Source of the DNA: Nymphaea colorata | Taxonomy: Eukaryota > Streptophyta > Magnoliopsida > Nymphaeales > Nymphaeaceae | Length of the DNA stretch: 64,000 nucleotides | Direction of reading: 5' to 3' | Assembly (NCBI RefSeq): GCF_008831285.2 | Contig: NC_045142.1 | Location: 20,153,354 to 20,217,353, forward strand | Shown here: positions 47,907-59,366 of the stretch, one piece after another | Numbering within the stretch: position 1 is the stretch's first letter | Layout of the letters: each line of letters starts with the position of its first letter | The notes under the pieces: model-generated | What the model saw: only the letters and a program-made list of their open reading frames with translations | Databases searched by the model: none | What the model was told of the DNA's origin: nothing | Translations under genes and position numbers: made by a program

Positions 47907-48629
47907 TCAGGAAGGGGATGTTGAAGTAATATTGACAAAGTTACTCTTTGATGTATATTCATTACTTATTCTTTCTACTAAAAGGGACGGCAGCCTAACT
48001 CCCAGCCGAGTTTGCATCAAAAGTGACAAAGAAAATTGTGGTGTTGTAATTATGTCCGGATGATTTGAGTTTTGAAACTGACAACAAGTTAGTTGAGAGA
48101 TCAGGCATATAAAGCACTTTAGGTTTAACACCATTTCTAAGAAAATCTGACTCTTCTCCTTGAACATGCATTGATGAGCCATTTGCAGTAACATGATTTT
48201 TTTTCTAGGCATTGAAGAATAATTACTAAGGTTATGGCAGTTCATACACATATGATCACTAGCTCTAGAATCGATTATCCAATAATCAGACTTGAGGGAA
48301 ATAAGAGCATTACCAGTAACACTTGTTGATGCTGCAGTAGCATTTTGCTGCTCTTTATCATGATGATCCTTTACATTTTTAAGCAGTTCATTTATTTTTT
48401 CCAGCAGTTGAGGAAGATCTGAAGTATCCAAAGTTTTGGTTGCAACTTTGCCTATGGCAGTGGTGCTTTCTTTTTCTTTTCTTTTTTTTTGGCCACGTGG
48501 TGGTTGGTTTTTCATAGAGGAACCAACACCTTTTCTTTGTATGACCCTCCTTTTTACAATGAGAACATAATTGTCTCTGACGGTTCTTCCACTTGTTTTC
48601 ACTGTTTTTATCAACTCCATAGAAGGCAA
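47907..48629 (-). pseudogene. copia-C gag C-terminus and protease
   Basis: A Lys-rich segment, then KINELLKNVKDHHDKEQ, then YWIIDSRASDHMCMNC, the copia protease motif with Gly to Arg, and a LISQLTCCQF segment. The zinc knuckle CSHCKKEGHTKKRC (CX2CX4HX4C) is in the overlapping frame 48681-48388, so a frameshift lies between knuckle and protease. The frame ends at ITSTSPS. Confidence 0.82.
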
Positions 48630-48794
48630 CCTGTTCTACATTACCAGAGTTGTCCTTTGGAGGATCAAAATTTTCAAACATTACCTTTTATCTAGATTCA
48701 TCTCTCATAAGAATAGAACAAACAGTGGGAAGAGAAGGAAGTTCCAGGGACACTAAAATCTGGCTTCGGATGGGTTCATACTCTGGGCCAATAG

Positions 48795-49343
48795 TCACAA
48801 GAAGTTCAAAACATTTCTGCTGTTCACACTTTTTTTTCTGGATCTAAGAGTAGCAGACATATCCATAAAATAGTCAAGTTCATCCCACATACCTTGGATT
48901 TTGCCTAGAAGATCGCCGAAATTTTTGTTTTGCTTCTTAAGATCCCGAATGACTTGAGAGAGTTGATACATTTGAGCAATGTCATTTTTTTCACTATAGG
49001 GTTCCTTCACTTGTCTCCAAATTTGGTGAGCAGTTTTTGCGAAGTAAAATCCTCGATTGACCTTAGGCTCCATAGAGTTAATCAACCAAGACATTATGAG
49101 ATGATTAGTGGATTGCCATTCTCTGTAAGTTGGATCTGTTTCAGTAGGTTTTGGAAGATCTTCAGTAACAAAATTCAGCTTGTTTGTGCCACTCAAATAG
49201 AGCATCACAGATTTAGACCAAGCTAAATAGTTGCTGCCAATTAAAAGTACAGAAGTAATTTTGTTTGCAGGGCTTTGTTGGTCCTGCACGATAATTTCTT
49301 CCACCACTTTGCTGGTGGTTCCAAAGCTTGAGTCTTCTGTCAT
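48795..49343 (-). pseudogene. copia-C gag
   Basis: The ATG at 49341-49343 follows the primer site by about 60 bases and is preferred to the longer frame that reads back into the LTR. MTEDSS is followed by the copia gag pattern: LLIGSNYLAWSKSVMLYL, WQSTNHLIMSWLINSM, FYFAKTAHQIWRQVKE and LGKIQGMWDELDYF. Gag builds the particle. A frameshift near 48795 separates it from the knuckle region. Confidence 0.88.
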
Positions 49344-49406
49344 GATGAAATGAGCAAGATCAAGCAGCCAGGAGATAAGCCAAATGTTCCAAAAATGAAA
49401 GTCAAT

Positions 49407-49418
49407 GCTCTGATACCA
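49407..49418 (-). other. primer binding site of copia-C
   Basis: GCTCTGATACCA on the plus strand, directly after the LTR end TTTCAGCA in element orientation. Confidence 0.93.
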
Positions 49419-49865
49419 TGCTGAAATGGGAGAAAGAAAGGGAACCAAGAAATGAACACTGATTTTTATGTGGTTCAATTCATAGACATACATCCACGAT
49501 GAATGCTAGAGCAGTTGCTCTTTTGATTTTCCCTGTTTCCTTATTTTCTTTATTTTCCCTGTTTCCTTATTTTCTTTCTTTGCTTTACAAGTATATATAA
49601 GATACATGAGGAAAGCAAAAGACAATGCATATGATCATTGGTAGACTTTACATATAGAACTCAAAGTTATCGAGGAAAGAATGTCAGTAACGTATATTGC
49701 AGCAATTTTTCCAACATTCAAATCAATTTCAATAAGGCAAGAATGAGAATGATCCATTGAGCATGCTGCGCTAGATGTAACTCCCATTTTCAACATCATG
49801 AAATTCATAATTCCTCTTCTGATGTAACAGATTTGGACCATTTGGCACCACATATTTCATCAACA
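49419..49865 (-). repeat. 5' LTR of copia-C
   Basis: In element orientation starts TGTTGATGAAATATG (49865) and ends TTTCAGCA (49419), about 447 bp. A TATATATAC word near 49590 may be its TATA box. Confidence 0.65.
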
Positions 49866-50450
49866 AAGGTGGAGTATCATTTTGGCACCATCTTTTTTTG
49901 CAGTGCTCTTTTCCTCTCTCCCTCTCGATCCCTCCTTGATCGGTTTCATACCAAATGCTCATCGTACCTTCGGAAAATCTCTCTCGATCAATCGATCAAC
50001 AGATTGAGTTTGTTTCTCTCTTTCTCTCTCACAATCTGTCGACCTCTCTTTATCTATCAATCTCGCTTTATCTATTTTACCTTCTCCTCCTCCTTCTTGT
50101 TTCAGAGAATGCCAGATCGTGTGCTCTTTCCTCTCCACAATGAAACCCAAAGATTTCCCACTAAAGTCTCTATCTCTCTTTCTCGATCGCTCGACCAAGA
50201 AGCCCCTAAGTGCCAATGCCATCACCTCATTGCACAAACCCAACATGCCCACTGCATCGTGCAGGGTCTCTAACTTCCCCATCAGTGACCCAACTTGCAG
50301 TCTGAATGGCATCGTCTCTTCTACCCCAACCAGCAGCCTCCAAGCCTTCATCACAACCCGCAGCGCACCACCATCACTCTTCGTCCCCTATCTGCCCCCC
50401 AACCTGTCGTCCACTGTCAAGCTTGTAGTAGGTGCTAGTGGAGAGTAAAT
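49866..50450 (-). other. unassigned coding-like region
   Basis: The minus-strand frame 50354-49959 (131 codons) starts MMKAWRLLVGVEETMPF and has a plausible amphipathic N-terminal half (RLQVGSLMGKLETLHDAVG). It then becomes Arg/Glu-rich where it reads back through a TCTCTC tract. A plus-strand frame (50119-50448) covers the same DNA. I recognise neither. The minus-strand N-terminal half could be an exon remnant; the rest is probably low-complexity translation. Confidence 0.25.
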
Positions 50451-50934
50451 GTCTATTTTGAGGTTGAAGATTCATAGTAATTGAAAACGAGCAAAAGAGA
50501 GTCGCACAGCCATCCCCTGCTGTGGCTCAATGGACTAATTTGGTAGAAAGAGATGGATAATCCTCCTCTATTCTTCTTCTACTTACCAGATGAACATTCT
50601 CCAAATAGGTCGATTTGAAGCCTTGCAACCAGAAACAACCTATTCATGTAAATGTTTATTCATAGCGTTTCTCTCCCTGCAAAGAGCTGATCTCTTTCTT
50701 GCACTATAGCACTGTGATCATTTTGCACAAGAGAAGATCTATGGGGATTGTCAGGCATTTCTTCGAATTCATGTTGGTAGAACTCCTTTATTATTTTCTC
50801 CTAGTGATTGGACACTTGACCTTTTTTTCTTTTGGTTTGAGAAAGAGTGAAACTAGAGATGCAGATCGTTTTTCACCATTTTTTCTTATGTTATCTTAGA
50901 TTGTCAATTTTCTCTATCCATTTTCCTTTGTCTT

Positions 50935-51025
50935 AATAAAAGAAAAAACAATTACCATGACATGGAAAGCATGAGGCAGGGGATTGAAACCTACACATCA
51001 CTCAATTGGCCGCCTGGATCCAAGA
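50935..51025 (-). mobile_element. possible SINE remnant
   Basis: On the minus strand GGTTTCAATCCCC resembles a Pol III B box. It is preceded at about 25 bases by a degenerate A-box-like CGGCCAATTGAG and followed by a TTTTTTC tail. Weak. Confidence 0.3.
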
Positions 51026-53109
51026 CAATCCATTTTCAATCAACATGAAAAAGTTTGTATTATAATTTTTGTAAAAACTTTTCAAGGAAGTAAGTGATAG
51101 GGTGGTTCTATGCCGAAGTTCTCAAATTTCATATACCAAATCTCAAAGATCAGTGTTGATGAGGAGAGCAATTTGTTGATATGTTTGCATTCCCAAAATT
51201 TACTTTGATTTTTGAATTGATTCAGAAATATAAAATTTTATTTTTGAAATGAGAGAGAAAGGGAATCACCCGTTTGTATGAAGATTGACCATTCTCGACG
51301 TGTTTATGAGGATAACCAATCCAATGGCTATACTTATTCTTGATGCATTTCCCTTTTGCTTAAACATCTTTTTTGTTCTAAATATGGTGTGGTGTTTGGA
51401 AAAGATGTTGAAGATTTGATGTTTCAAATTTTTGAGAAAGTTTTAAAGAATAATTTAAGAGCATAATCCATCCTGATTTGAGAGATTTTGAATTGAGAAA
51501 TTTTTGCAAATATTATTTGGAAACCTTTGGAAGATAATATGGGTATTTTAGTGATCATTTTTTAATGTTGATTTAGTGTCCTCTTAAGAACTTAAGTAAA
51601 TTTATGATTTTCTTCTACTTCGGTATTACATAGCTAGAGCCTCTTTTCATAGCTAGAGCTTCATTTTATGTTACTTTAAAATGTATGAATGCATTGACCT
51701 TATATAATTGGAAGCAAATCATTCATTTCTACTATAACATTTATCTAAAAGTATTTTTATCATCACATACATCTAAGTTTCCAATTTTTATTTACATAAT
51801 TGTCTTAAATATTCTTATGAAGAGAGACAAATTTTTGAATATGGAATGAGGTTGTAGACTATCAAGCATGATTCTAATATTAGATCATTAATTGAGTTTT
51901 GGTCTCAATGAAGTTGATAAACAAATATTAAAATCTTAGACCTTAGGGAAGACGTGTTTGAAAAAATGTGTTTGAAAAAATTGAAAGAAATGAAAAGAAA
52001 ATAAAGAGGAAATGATTCTTAGTAAAGTCTTATTTTTAAAAGAGAGAGGTGCATATATGTATACATATATATATACTCACATGTATACATATGTGAAAAC
52101 TTATAAAGATAGATTTTAAATCTAATAGAAAGGGAGATGTAGAAGAAGATTTTTTTAGAGAGAGAAAATGAAATGCACATATATATTCATTTATATGTAT
52201 ACATATATAAAAATTTATAAAAGATAATGTTAAACTATAGGGAAAAGAAGACAAAGAGAGGTAATTATGTGCATGTATAAGTATATGACATGTATATACA
52301 CATATGCCTTTATGAAAGTTGAAATCAAGAAATAACTTGAAAAATATCTGACTTCAGTTTTTCTATATAAGTCGATGAGGAACTTGGGCTCATGTAAGAG
52401 GCTAAACTAAGTTTCCAAAGCCTCATTAAAGACGGTTCTTGCTTTCAAAATTCTTTTGGAAACAGGAATCCAAATATTTTTATACGTGAGCATAAACAAT
52501 AATCATTTCATCTATTGCAAAGAAATCTATTTCTCCTATCATTGCATATGAAAGAAAGTCAAACACACATGAAATAGAGAACAACATAAGAAAGCTCTTA
52601 TTGGGATCCATAATCGGGTGATTAAGAAAAAAGTTAAACGTGAGAATGTCATGAAGATGCATTTTTTAACATGTACACTGAAGGGTTTTTTCAGGTTGGA
52701 CAAATCCTAACATCAAAATCAACATAATAATGAAGAAATTCCAACCCAAACACTCATTCTTACTGTTTATTTGCATCTTAATTAAAAAAATGAGTTTACT
52801 ATGCGTCAACATCATCTCAAACATGAACAATAAACAACATGAATGATTAACAAAGAAATGTAAAAAGCATATTTCAAAATGAAATTTATTTCGCCTTGCT
52901 CATATTCCCGATGCACTCAAGAGTAGCCCTACCATATGCAGCTGGCCGGGCTTGCATGAGGGTGGGGGGGGGGGAATGCCTTCCTTACTGGCTTGTTTTG
53001 GACGAATAAGGTGTGGCTTTCACTTCCCTAGCCCCTAAAATGTCCCACTCATAAAAAAAAAAACATAATTTTTTTTTTGAAACATATATTTTAAAGGGTA
53101 AAATGGTCT
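51026..53109. other. non-coding interval
   Basis: AT-rich sequence without a supported gene. Contains TATACATATATA-rich stretches (52050-52320) and an 11-G run (52964-52974). A stretch ending in an A-run near 53048-53062 could be an old retroposed scrap. Confidence 0.5.
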
Positions 53110-53720
53110 ATTGTTACAAATAGAGCCGACTCCGTTTTAAGTGATTTCGTGCTCGTTTTAGATCCAGATCGGCTTGATTCATCATCGACATGTTCTAGTC
53201 AATGCTCGGGGCTTGGATCAAGGAGTACGTGAGTTGTTTAAGCTGAAAACACATTTTTGGCTTGAGAATGAGACACAAAACAAAGGGAAGGTTTGTGCAT
53301 GCATGCTCGATAGCATCAAAATTTGTTGTTTTGGTCTCGACTTTGAATTTTGAGTTTAAAATTCTTGAAATGGATTTAGACGTTGGTTTTGGATCAAATT
53401 TAGATCCAAGAGTGGCTTTATGGGTCTGTTTTCCTAGTTTGGACTTAATTTTGTTCGTGGGGTTTAGTTACGGACTTTGGCTTTGTATTTCAGATCAAGG
53501 TCTGCATTTTAGATCTAAAACATGGATTTGGATTTGAATCTTGTTCTAAAGTTAGATTTTAGACTTGAATCTAGTGTTTCAACTTAGACATGGGTCTAGA
53601 TATCCATTTTGGATTGAGTAGTCGTGAATTGGACTTTGGTATGGATATAGAAGTCTGTTTGGGTCTAGGGTTGGGCTTAAGTCTAAAATTAGATCCAAAT
53701 CATTGTAAAAATGGTTTGAC
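53110..53720. repeat. degenerate TTTGGATT/TAGATCC-rich tract
   Basis: Short words such as TTTAGATCCA, TTGGACTT and TAGACTTGAAT recur with no fixed period. The style resembles 5700-6940, but I found no shared long word. The 91-residue frame inside is repeat translation. Confidence 0.4.
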
Positions 53721-53849
53721 TAACTGAGAATCTGGTTTGAGTATTATAGTCTTTCGGAAAAACTTGAGTTGATAACATGTTATTTTCTGATTTTTACTCG
53801 ACATGTGTAGTCATTGATTAATCAAATGTTCTAGCAAAATTGGCAGTAA

Positions 53850-54420
53850 TATTTGCAGCACGATTGGCGTCGGGATGAGTATGAAAATTTGTATCTTTTG
53901 AAGTAGTGTGCAGAAAGGAATTCATTTTATGCTTTCATGCTTGTGGAATTAAGAATATATTCTTCTGCACCAGGTAAGTTGCGCGTTGTTGTTCTTGTGG
54001 TGAAAACAGTTGAAAACGTAGAAATGGCTTGTCATGGAAAAGATCCTGATAGGTATGCCAGTCCAGCCAGAAAATAATCCAACACTTAGAAATGAATTGT
54101 TTATCATAGGAACAAAAGTTCTAGACTTTTGTCACCTATAAGTACAATGGGGTTTTATTTGGTCATAATTGTGTGTTTCTGATTAGAAACTTAGAAATGG
54201 CACATTTTGTTTATCTTTCATTATCTATTCTCTTAGTCCGACTACATTTGATTGTATTGAGGCCTTTTTCTGTGTGAAACTGACAATTCTCATAATAATG
54301 CCATGTTAATTCTTTTCAAAAACGAGGTTGAAGTTCTATTTGAGTTGATGTCAAAGGTGTTGTTGCAAGAGGGCATCTTAGATTATCTTAAAAGGACAGT
54401 GTGGATACATATAAGGTAGT
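53850..54420 (+). pseudogene. possible degraded exons of an unidentified gene (upstream pair)
   Basis: A stretch after TTTGCAG (about 53858) reads HDWRRDEYENLYLLK then a stop. It continues to a donor-like CACCAGGTAAG near 53968-53978. A second stretch (about 54320-54413) reads NEVEVLFELMSKVLLQEG and ILDYLKRTVWIHIR before AAGGTAG. Composition and flanking splice-like signals suggest an old gene, but I cannot name a family. Confidence 0.25.
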
Positions 54421-55853
54421 TTGGTGGTATTTCCTACACTTTTTTTTACAGACGAGTCCTAATATGACATTTGGTTTCTTCAGAGTTGTCAAAGACTCAA
54501 AGGTGACATATTATTTGAAGTGATAATGTCATACACATTTAAATTAGTTCCCCATTTATTTATGTATTACATATAGCTATTTATCTACGTATTTATATCT
54601 ATCTTTTAATGCATGTTTATTTATATTTTTATACACATGCTATCTTGCATATGCTATGGTGGTCATACTCCATAATGCCTCTACCATCTTTCTTCTTAAT
54701 CTATAAAGGTTTCACAAGTCACTTTTCTAATAGTGTGTTTTGTAAGTTACGGCTAAGTCAAAGAAAATATCAAATGTTTTTAGTAGGTGCAGCTACAAAG
54801 TATTCTACATTTCAGGCATGTTTTTTACCATAGCATCTGCAGTAGATTGTGGTTAACCATTAACCTATGTAATCTTATAACTCTCTGACAATCTATAATA
54901 AGCCATTCAATATGGTTTCGAATTCTGATATTTGGTCTCTTCTCTCTTTCCCATGTTTTATCATGATGGCCAATATTTTTGTATGATAATTGAGCAAATT
55001 TTTTTAGTATAAGTTTCAGATATGGTTTTGCAACTTGCTCTATATATGAGATGGCTGCACATCGTCCATCATTCAAAGTTTTTGTAAGACCTACTCTCTT
55101 TGATCCATTCCACATACTTTGTATGCATGAACATATTTATTTGAAAATCAATACAATCTACTTATTTATTTAGAATTTTATGACTTTGTACTTTTTGATA
55201 TGCCACCTTATACTGAACAACTTCAAGGCCTTCCTCCTGCAACACATGGGTAAGATGATTATTCATAGTCTTGTTACTATGTAGCACTGGTATGTATGTA
55301 AGAATTCCCCTTTGCTGATGTCCGTGCCCTAATTGCTGCTCATAGAGCGTCCAAGATCTGTTGGGCTTATAGCTTTTATACGTCCATTGCGTTCTTGCTG
55401 TTTTTAGTAACCTTACTTGGGATAATTCTGATTTTATTTCTTGAATGGTGTTACAGGTGGCCAACACACTCAACAAGTAGAATGTATTGGTGAAATTATA
55501 AATATTATTCTTAATACTGATGTAATCTACTTACTACTTAGAATAGTTGTTAAAACACACAGTTGCTGTTCGAGACATGGTGCATTTGCAAAGAGCTGCC
55601 TCTCTTTTATGTAACAATATATATTCTCATGATTTGATTTATAAACTACTTTGCTTCTAATACCTTAAGACTGTAACAGTTTGAATTTAAGAATTTCCTC
55701 CTTTTCTTTGTACTTTCATCAGTACCAAGTCAATTTTAATAGGAACTTGCATTTTGTCCCTTGATGGCATGAAGCTGGTTTTGACTTAGTTGATCATGAG
55801 TTAATTTCTCTTCTAGAGAACATCTGAGTCATCTCATCAGATCTGAACTAGTT

Positions 55854-56174
55854 ATGGTCCTATCAGGCACTGCAGATGTGGATGTCAGCAAGGAGCAGAG
55901 TGTTAATCAAGATCAAGACTCGATGGGCATGATTGATTCACAGAAGCTTGTCCTTTCTAAGGTGCATGCTAGATTAGTTTCTTCCTCCTGTAGAAGCTTG
56001 TCCTATCGATTTTTGCTGGTTAGTTCTTTGTGCTGAAAATTGATTTATTCTTTGATCTTGTAGGCAGAAGTTAATGTGGAAATCAAGAAGCTTACTGCCC
56101 GCCCAACATTGTTGAAGGAAACCCTTGCTTGGATTACATCAAATACTTCATTTTTCCATGGTTGGGAAGTTTGA
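55854..56174 (+). pseudogene. possible degraded exons of an unidentified gene (downstream pair)
   Basis: 55854-55961 gives 36 codons ending QKLVLSK before a GTGCAT donor-like site. After an AG at 56062-56063, the sequence reads AEVNVEIKKLTARPTLLKET with LAWITSNTSFFHGWEV, then a stop at 56172-56174. Phases fit a phase-0 intron of 102 bases. The protein has an acidic, Gln/Asp-rich first part and no motif I recognise. Confidence 0.3.
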
Positions 56175-56379
56175 AGTAGAACAGGAGAAAAGAATGGTGG
56201 AAACAAGTAAATTTTAACGATTCTTTCTTTTATAAATGCATTCTTAATTCAGACTTGGTAGGGATGTCTAATCTGAATTTGTCATTTTTTTCCATGTAAA
56301 TTTTCAGATTTACATTGATTTGCAACAGTTTTCTCAACATGGGCATGTCATTGGATAAAAGCTGGGAATGACCTGTCCC

Positions 56380-56664
56380 TAGGCCTGGGCATCTGGCCGG
56401 CGTCCGACGACCGAAACCCGAGCCCGGGCCTGGCTCGATGCTGAAAACCCAAGCTTGGGCTCGACCCTATTAAAAAAATATATATATATATATATTTTAA
56501 ATACAAAATAAAAATGTTGAAATACAAAATACATTCTAATAATAATATATATATTATTATTAAATAAAAATTATATAAAAAATTTAATTGGGCCGACCCG
56601 GGCTTGTTTCTTTGGGCCCGGGATCAAACGGGTACCTGGCACCGGGGCCGGATGCCCATGCTTT
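56380..56664. mobile_element. hAT-type MITE with 8-bp target duplication
   Basis: CCTGTCCC occurs at 56372-56379 and again at 56665-56672, flanking a 285-bp element. Ends are TAGGCCTGGGCATCTGGCC and, reverse-complemented, AAAGCATGGGCATCCGGCC. An 8-bp TSD with such termini indicates the hAT superfamily. The interior is AT-rich between GC-rich subterminal regions. No coding capacity. Confidence 0.75.
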
Positions 56665-56749
56665 CCTGTCCCTGCACTTCTAAAATGTCGGCAGGTGATC
56701 AGAGGCTACTGGCAACGACCATTCAATGCAGTGATGGTTTTTATCCACC

Positions 56750-56836
56750 AAAAAAGAAAGACATGTAGATAGCCAGCTGGTTTCAATTCCTTTATACACA
56801 CACACACATATATATATGTACATATATATATATATG

Positions 56837-56869
<33 letters not shown>

Positions 56870-57125
56870 GTATATATGTATATATGTATATATATATATA
56901 TATATATAGTACTTGTAAGTTTTAGTCTCCAGAAATTAAATTGTATCGGTTCGTCTTAATTGGATGCGAGGGCCAGTTAAAGCTGAAAAGTTCGGCCGAC
57001 TTTTATTTGAATCCCTTGAATATTCAGGAATGACCCGACCAATCCATTGTCAATTACCCATCTTACCCTTCAAGATGTTTAAATGATGAGGACATGCTTT
57101 CAGTTTCCAGTCGACCTGATCGGAT
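56750..57125 (+). repeat. diverged third copy of left-arm sequence (15825-16095)
   Basis: Shares ACTTGTAAGTTTTAGT, CAGAAATTAA, TTAATTGGATGC, AGGGCCAGTTAAAG and ACATGCTTTCAGTTTCCAG with the left arm in the same orientation (and with the right arm inverted), interrupted by small indels. Contains the (TA)n/TATATG microsatellite 56798-56908. Confidence 0.85.
56798..56908. repeat. (TA)n/TATATG microsatellite
   Basis: CA repeats, then TA repeats broken every 8-16 bases by ATGTA. Confidence 0.95.
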
Positions 57126-57639
57126 CGTATGAAAATCCCACTAAAGGAACTGAATCCAGCTTTATCACAATATAATCTTTGACTAATGGTAAAATGTTAC
57201 AATGTTAGCTGGTGTCTTGAAATTAGCGATTTGATATCTCAATAAAGCGAGGGGCTCCCTCGGCAGTTTCCCGGCAAAAAAAATTACCTACTTGATATCA
57301 CAAACAGTGGCTGCCGGATGGGCATGCAGACCAATTACATTTCCGTTTGTGTGATGGAAAATGACATCCATTGACTTGATAACCAGATCTCAAAAGCGGC
57401 CGGCTTCCCATTTGGATTGGAGAATTTGTGTGTACAACCTTGTGCACACAACTCGATATTAATATATGTTATTTTATGTTCCCAAGAAAGAGACCAGGAT
57501 AGTCATTTGCCTCCGTAAAAGGCATATGAGAAACATGAAATGGTAACTGGTTCGGTCCGGCCATATATGTGTCAAAACAGCATGACTGGACCATTGACGC
57601 AGGATGCAGCCGAGGTTCTTGGATTGCCTTTTTGACAAG

Positions 57640-58610
57640 TAACGACCTATGTAACAATGGTATGGTTACGGGTGCAGGTATGGATACGAGTATAGGTACG
57701 GTGTTTTCGTAAATATTGGTATGGTGGTACGGTGAATATTATATATTATTATATACTTTTAATTAAAAAAATTAAAAAAACCAAATGATATCATCACAAT
57801 ATTCCTTCCATCATATATAATATCATAAGTCAATAAAAAAAAACATAAAATGTTCCTTCCATAAATCCTTCTTCAGCACAACAACAAAAATTGGTATATA
57901 TGATATATCAAAGAGAAACCACAAGAAGATACCTGCTGCAGTGTTAATCCAAGGGAAAACAACAAAACTTGACGCAATAAAACCGATTTCAATGTCAACA
58001 TGCCATGAGAAATCACAAATCAGAAATATATAAAGACACAGACACAATGACTATGAATCATCTTTATTTTCATCATATGATGGATAAATCAGATGAAAAG
58101 GAAGACTGAACACTAATAACAAACCTCATTACACGTGCACAAGCTATCAAACCCCAAAAAAATTGGGGCAACCCTAAAAACAACCAAAGTTGTACAGAAA
58201 TTTTGCATATTAGGCAGCCATTAAATGTACCAAACCTGTCGTCGATGACTCGCCAGCCGTCGCCAATCACCAGCCGCTGCCCAAGCTCCTAGACGTCCGT
58301 CGGCAGCTGCCCAAACTCTCAAACAAAACCCCAAAAACTGCTTAATAAAGTCACCATTCGTCGCCAGTTGCCGTCTGCTGTCTGTCGCCGGTCGCCGTCC
58401 ATAGCCAACCACCATCCGTTGCCGCTGCCCAAGGTCGCTGCAAGCACTCACCGCCGAGCGAAGGAACAAACTCGAGAGGGAGAAGGAAGGCGTCGGTCCG
58501 TCGGGTGTTTTTTTTAGGTTATGATATGGTTTGGGTCTAGTTTTGATCCGGAACCAGATCTAAACATACCTGCACATATGGCATACCGGTACCGATACGC
58601 CACCCATTTG
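57640..58610. mobile_element. possible element with GGTAYGG-rich inverted ends
   Basis: GGTATGGTTACGGGTGCAGG on the left (from 57659) faces CCTGCACATATGGC and CCGGTACCGATACGCC on the right (to about 58605), an imperfect inverted arrangement. Between them are minus-strand frames with hydrophobic and Arg-rich stretches and CGTCG/CCGTC repeats (58240-58450), none assignable. Boundaries uncertain. Confidence 0.35.
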
Positions 58611-58744
58611 AGACAATCAGCAGCCACTCATTTATTTTCCACATTAGTTTTTCAAAGGAAGAGCAAACTGACCCGTTTGGTGTTGTTTGACCGGACCGGG
58701 CACAAACCCTGTACTGATGACACAATCCAAAGAGAGGCCCTGGC

Positions 58745-58838
58745 CATCGCCAAAAAGAACTCATGGGACTAGAAATATGATTATTTAATAAAATATAGAA
58801 TTCTGCATGCCATGCCAATTATAATTTGATCAAATATT
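58745..58838 (+). repeat. diverged third copy of left-arm sequence (16443-16525)
   Basis: Shares AAAGAACTCATGGGACTAG, GATTATTTA and CCAATTATAATTTGATCAAA with the left arm, same orientation. Confidence 0.85.
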
Positions 58839-59269
58839 TAACAAGAGGCAAATGTCTGATTTCTTTTACTGAAGTTGCAGTTCCATCTGCCATCTGCATT
58901 TGTGTTTTACTGATATTCTACTTGAACCGCTGGCCCTTCACATCTGCCATCTGTATTTGTGATTTACTGACCTCCTACTTGGACCGCCGGCCCTTCGCAA
59001 GTATAAGTGTTACGATTTCTTTGGCATACGTGGTTATTGGTTCATCCCAACGAAGTCTTCGTTCCTAATGGTCGTTTCGATTTCCACAATTTATTAAAAC
59101 CACTTCGAAGGGAGCTTTTAGCTATCGTGTAGGCTTTCTGGCCGTCTGATTGGTTCCTCGTTTCTTCTCTACGGCTTGTTCTCTATTTTCTTTTGTTTCA
59201 TCCTTTTTTAAAGTTGTATTATGGCATCAATTACTCTTTGGATGTTTTTACTTTGATTTAATACAAACT

Positions 59270-59315
59270 CTCTCCCTCTCTCTCTTTCATTTTCTCTGGT
59301 GTGTGCATGTGCATA

Positions 59316-59366
<51 letters not shown>

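Larger units (their letters stand above)
33691..48278 (-). repeat. right arm of a giant inverted repeat
   Basis: Reverse complement of 14644-30020 with scattered substitutions and small indels, 14,588 bases long. Homology begins at the first base after the N gap and ends at TCGATTAT (48271-48278), inside copia-C. It lacks the left-arm tandem duplication in integrase. Some frames are longer here (copia-B protease, copia-D), while the LINE catalytic YADD is YADV here. Confidence 0.95.
47907..49865 (-). mobile_element. Ty1/copia retrotransposon copia-C, 5' part
   Basis: Minus strand: LTR (49865-49419), primer site (49418-49407), gag (49343-48795), zinc knuckle (about 48600), protease (48290-48250) and a short pre-integrase tail to 47907. 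It runs straight across the outer boundary of the inverted repeat at 48278; the left arm has only the part inside. Integrase, RT and the 3' LTR are missing. Confidence 0.88.

Noticed and set aside
57823-58469. Hydrophobic and Arg-rich minus-strand frames
   Set aside because: They lie between inverted GGTAYGG-type ends, include CGTCG repeats and match no family; treated as transposon interior.
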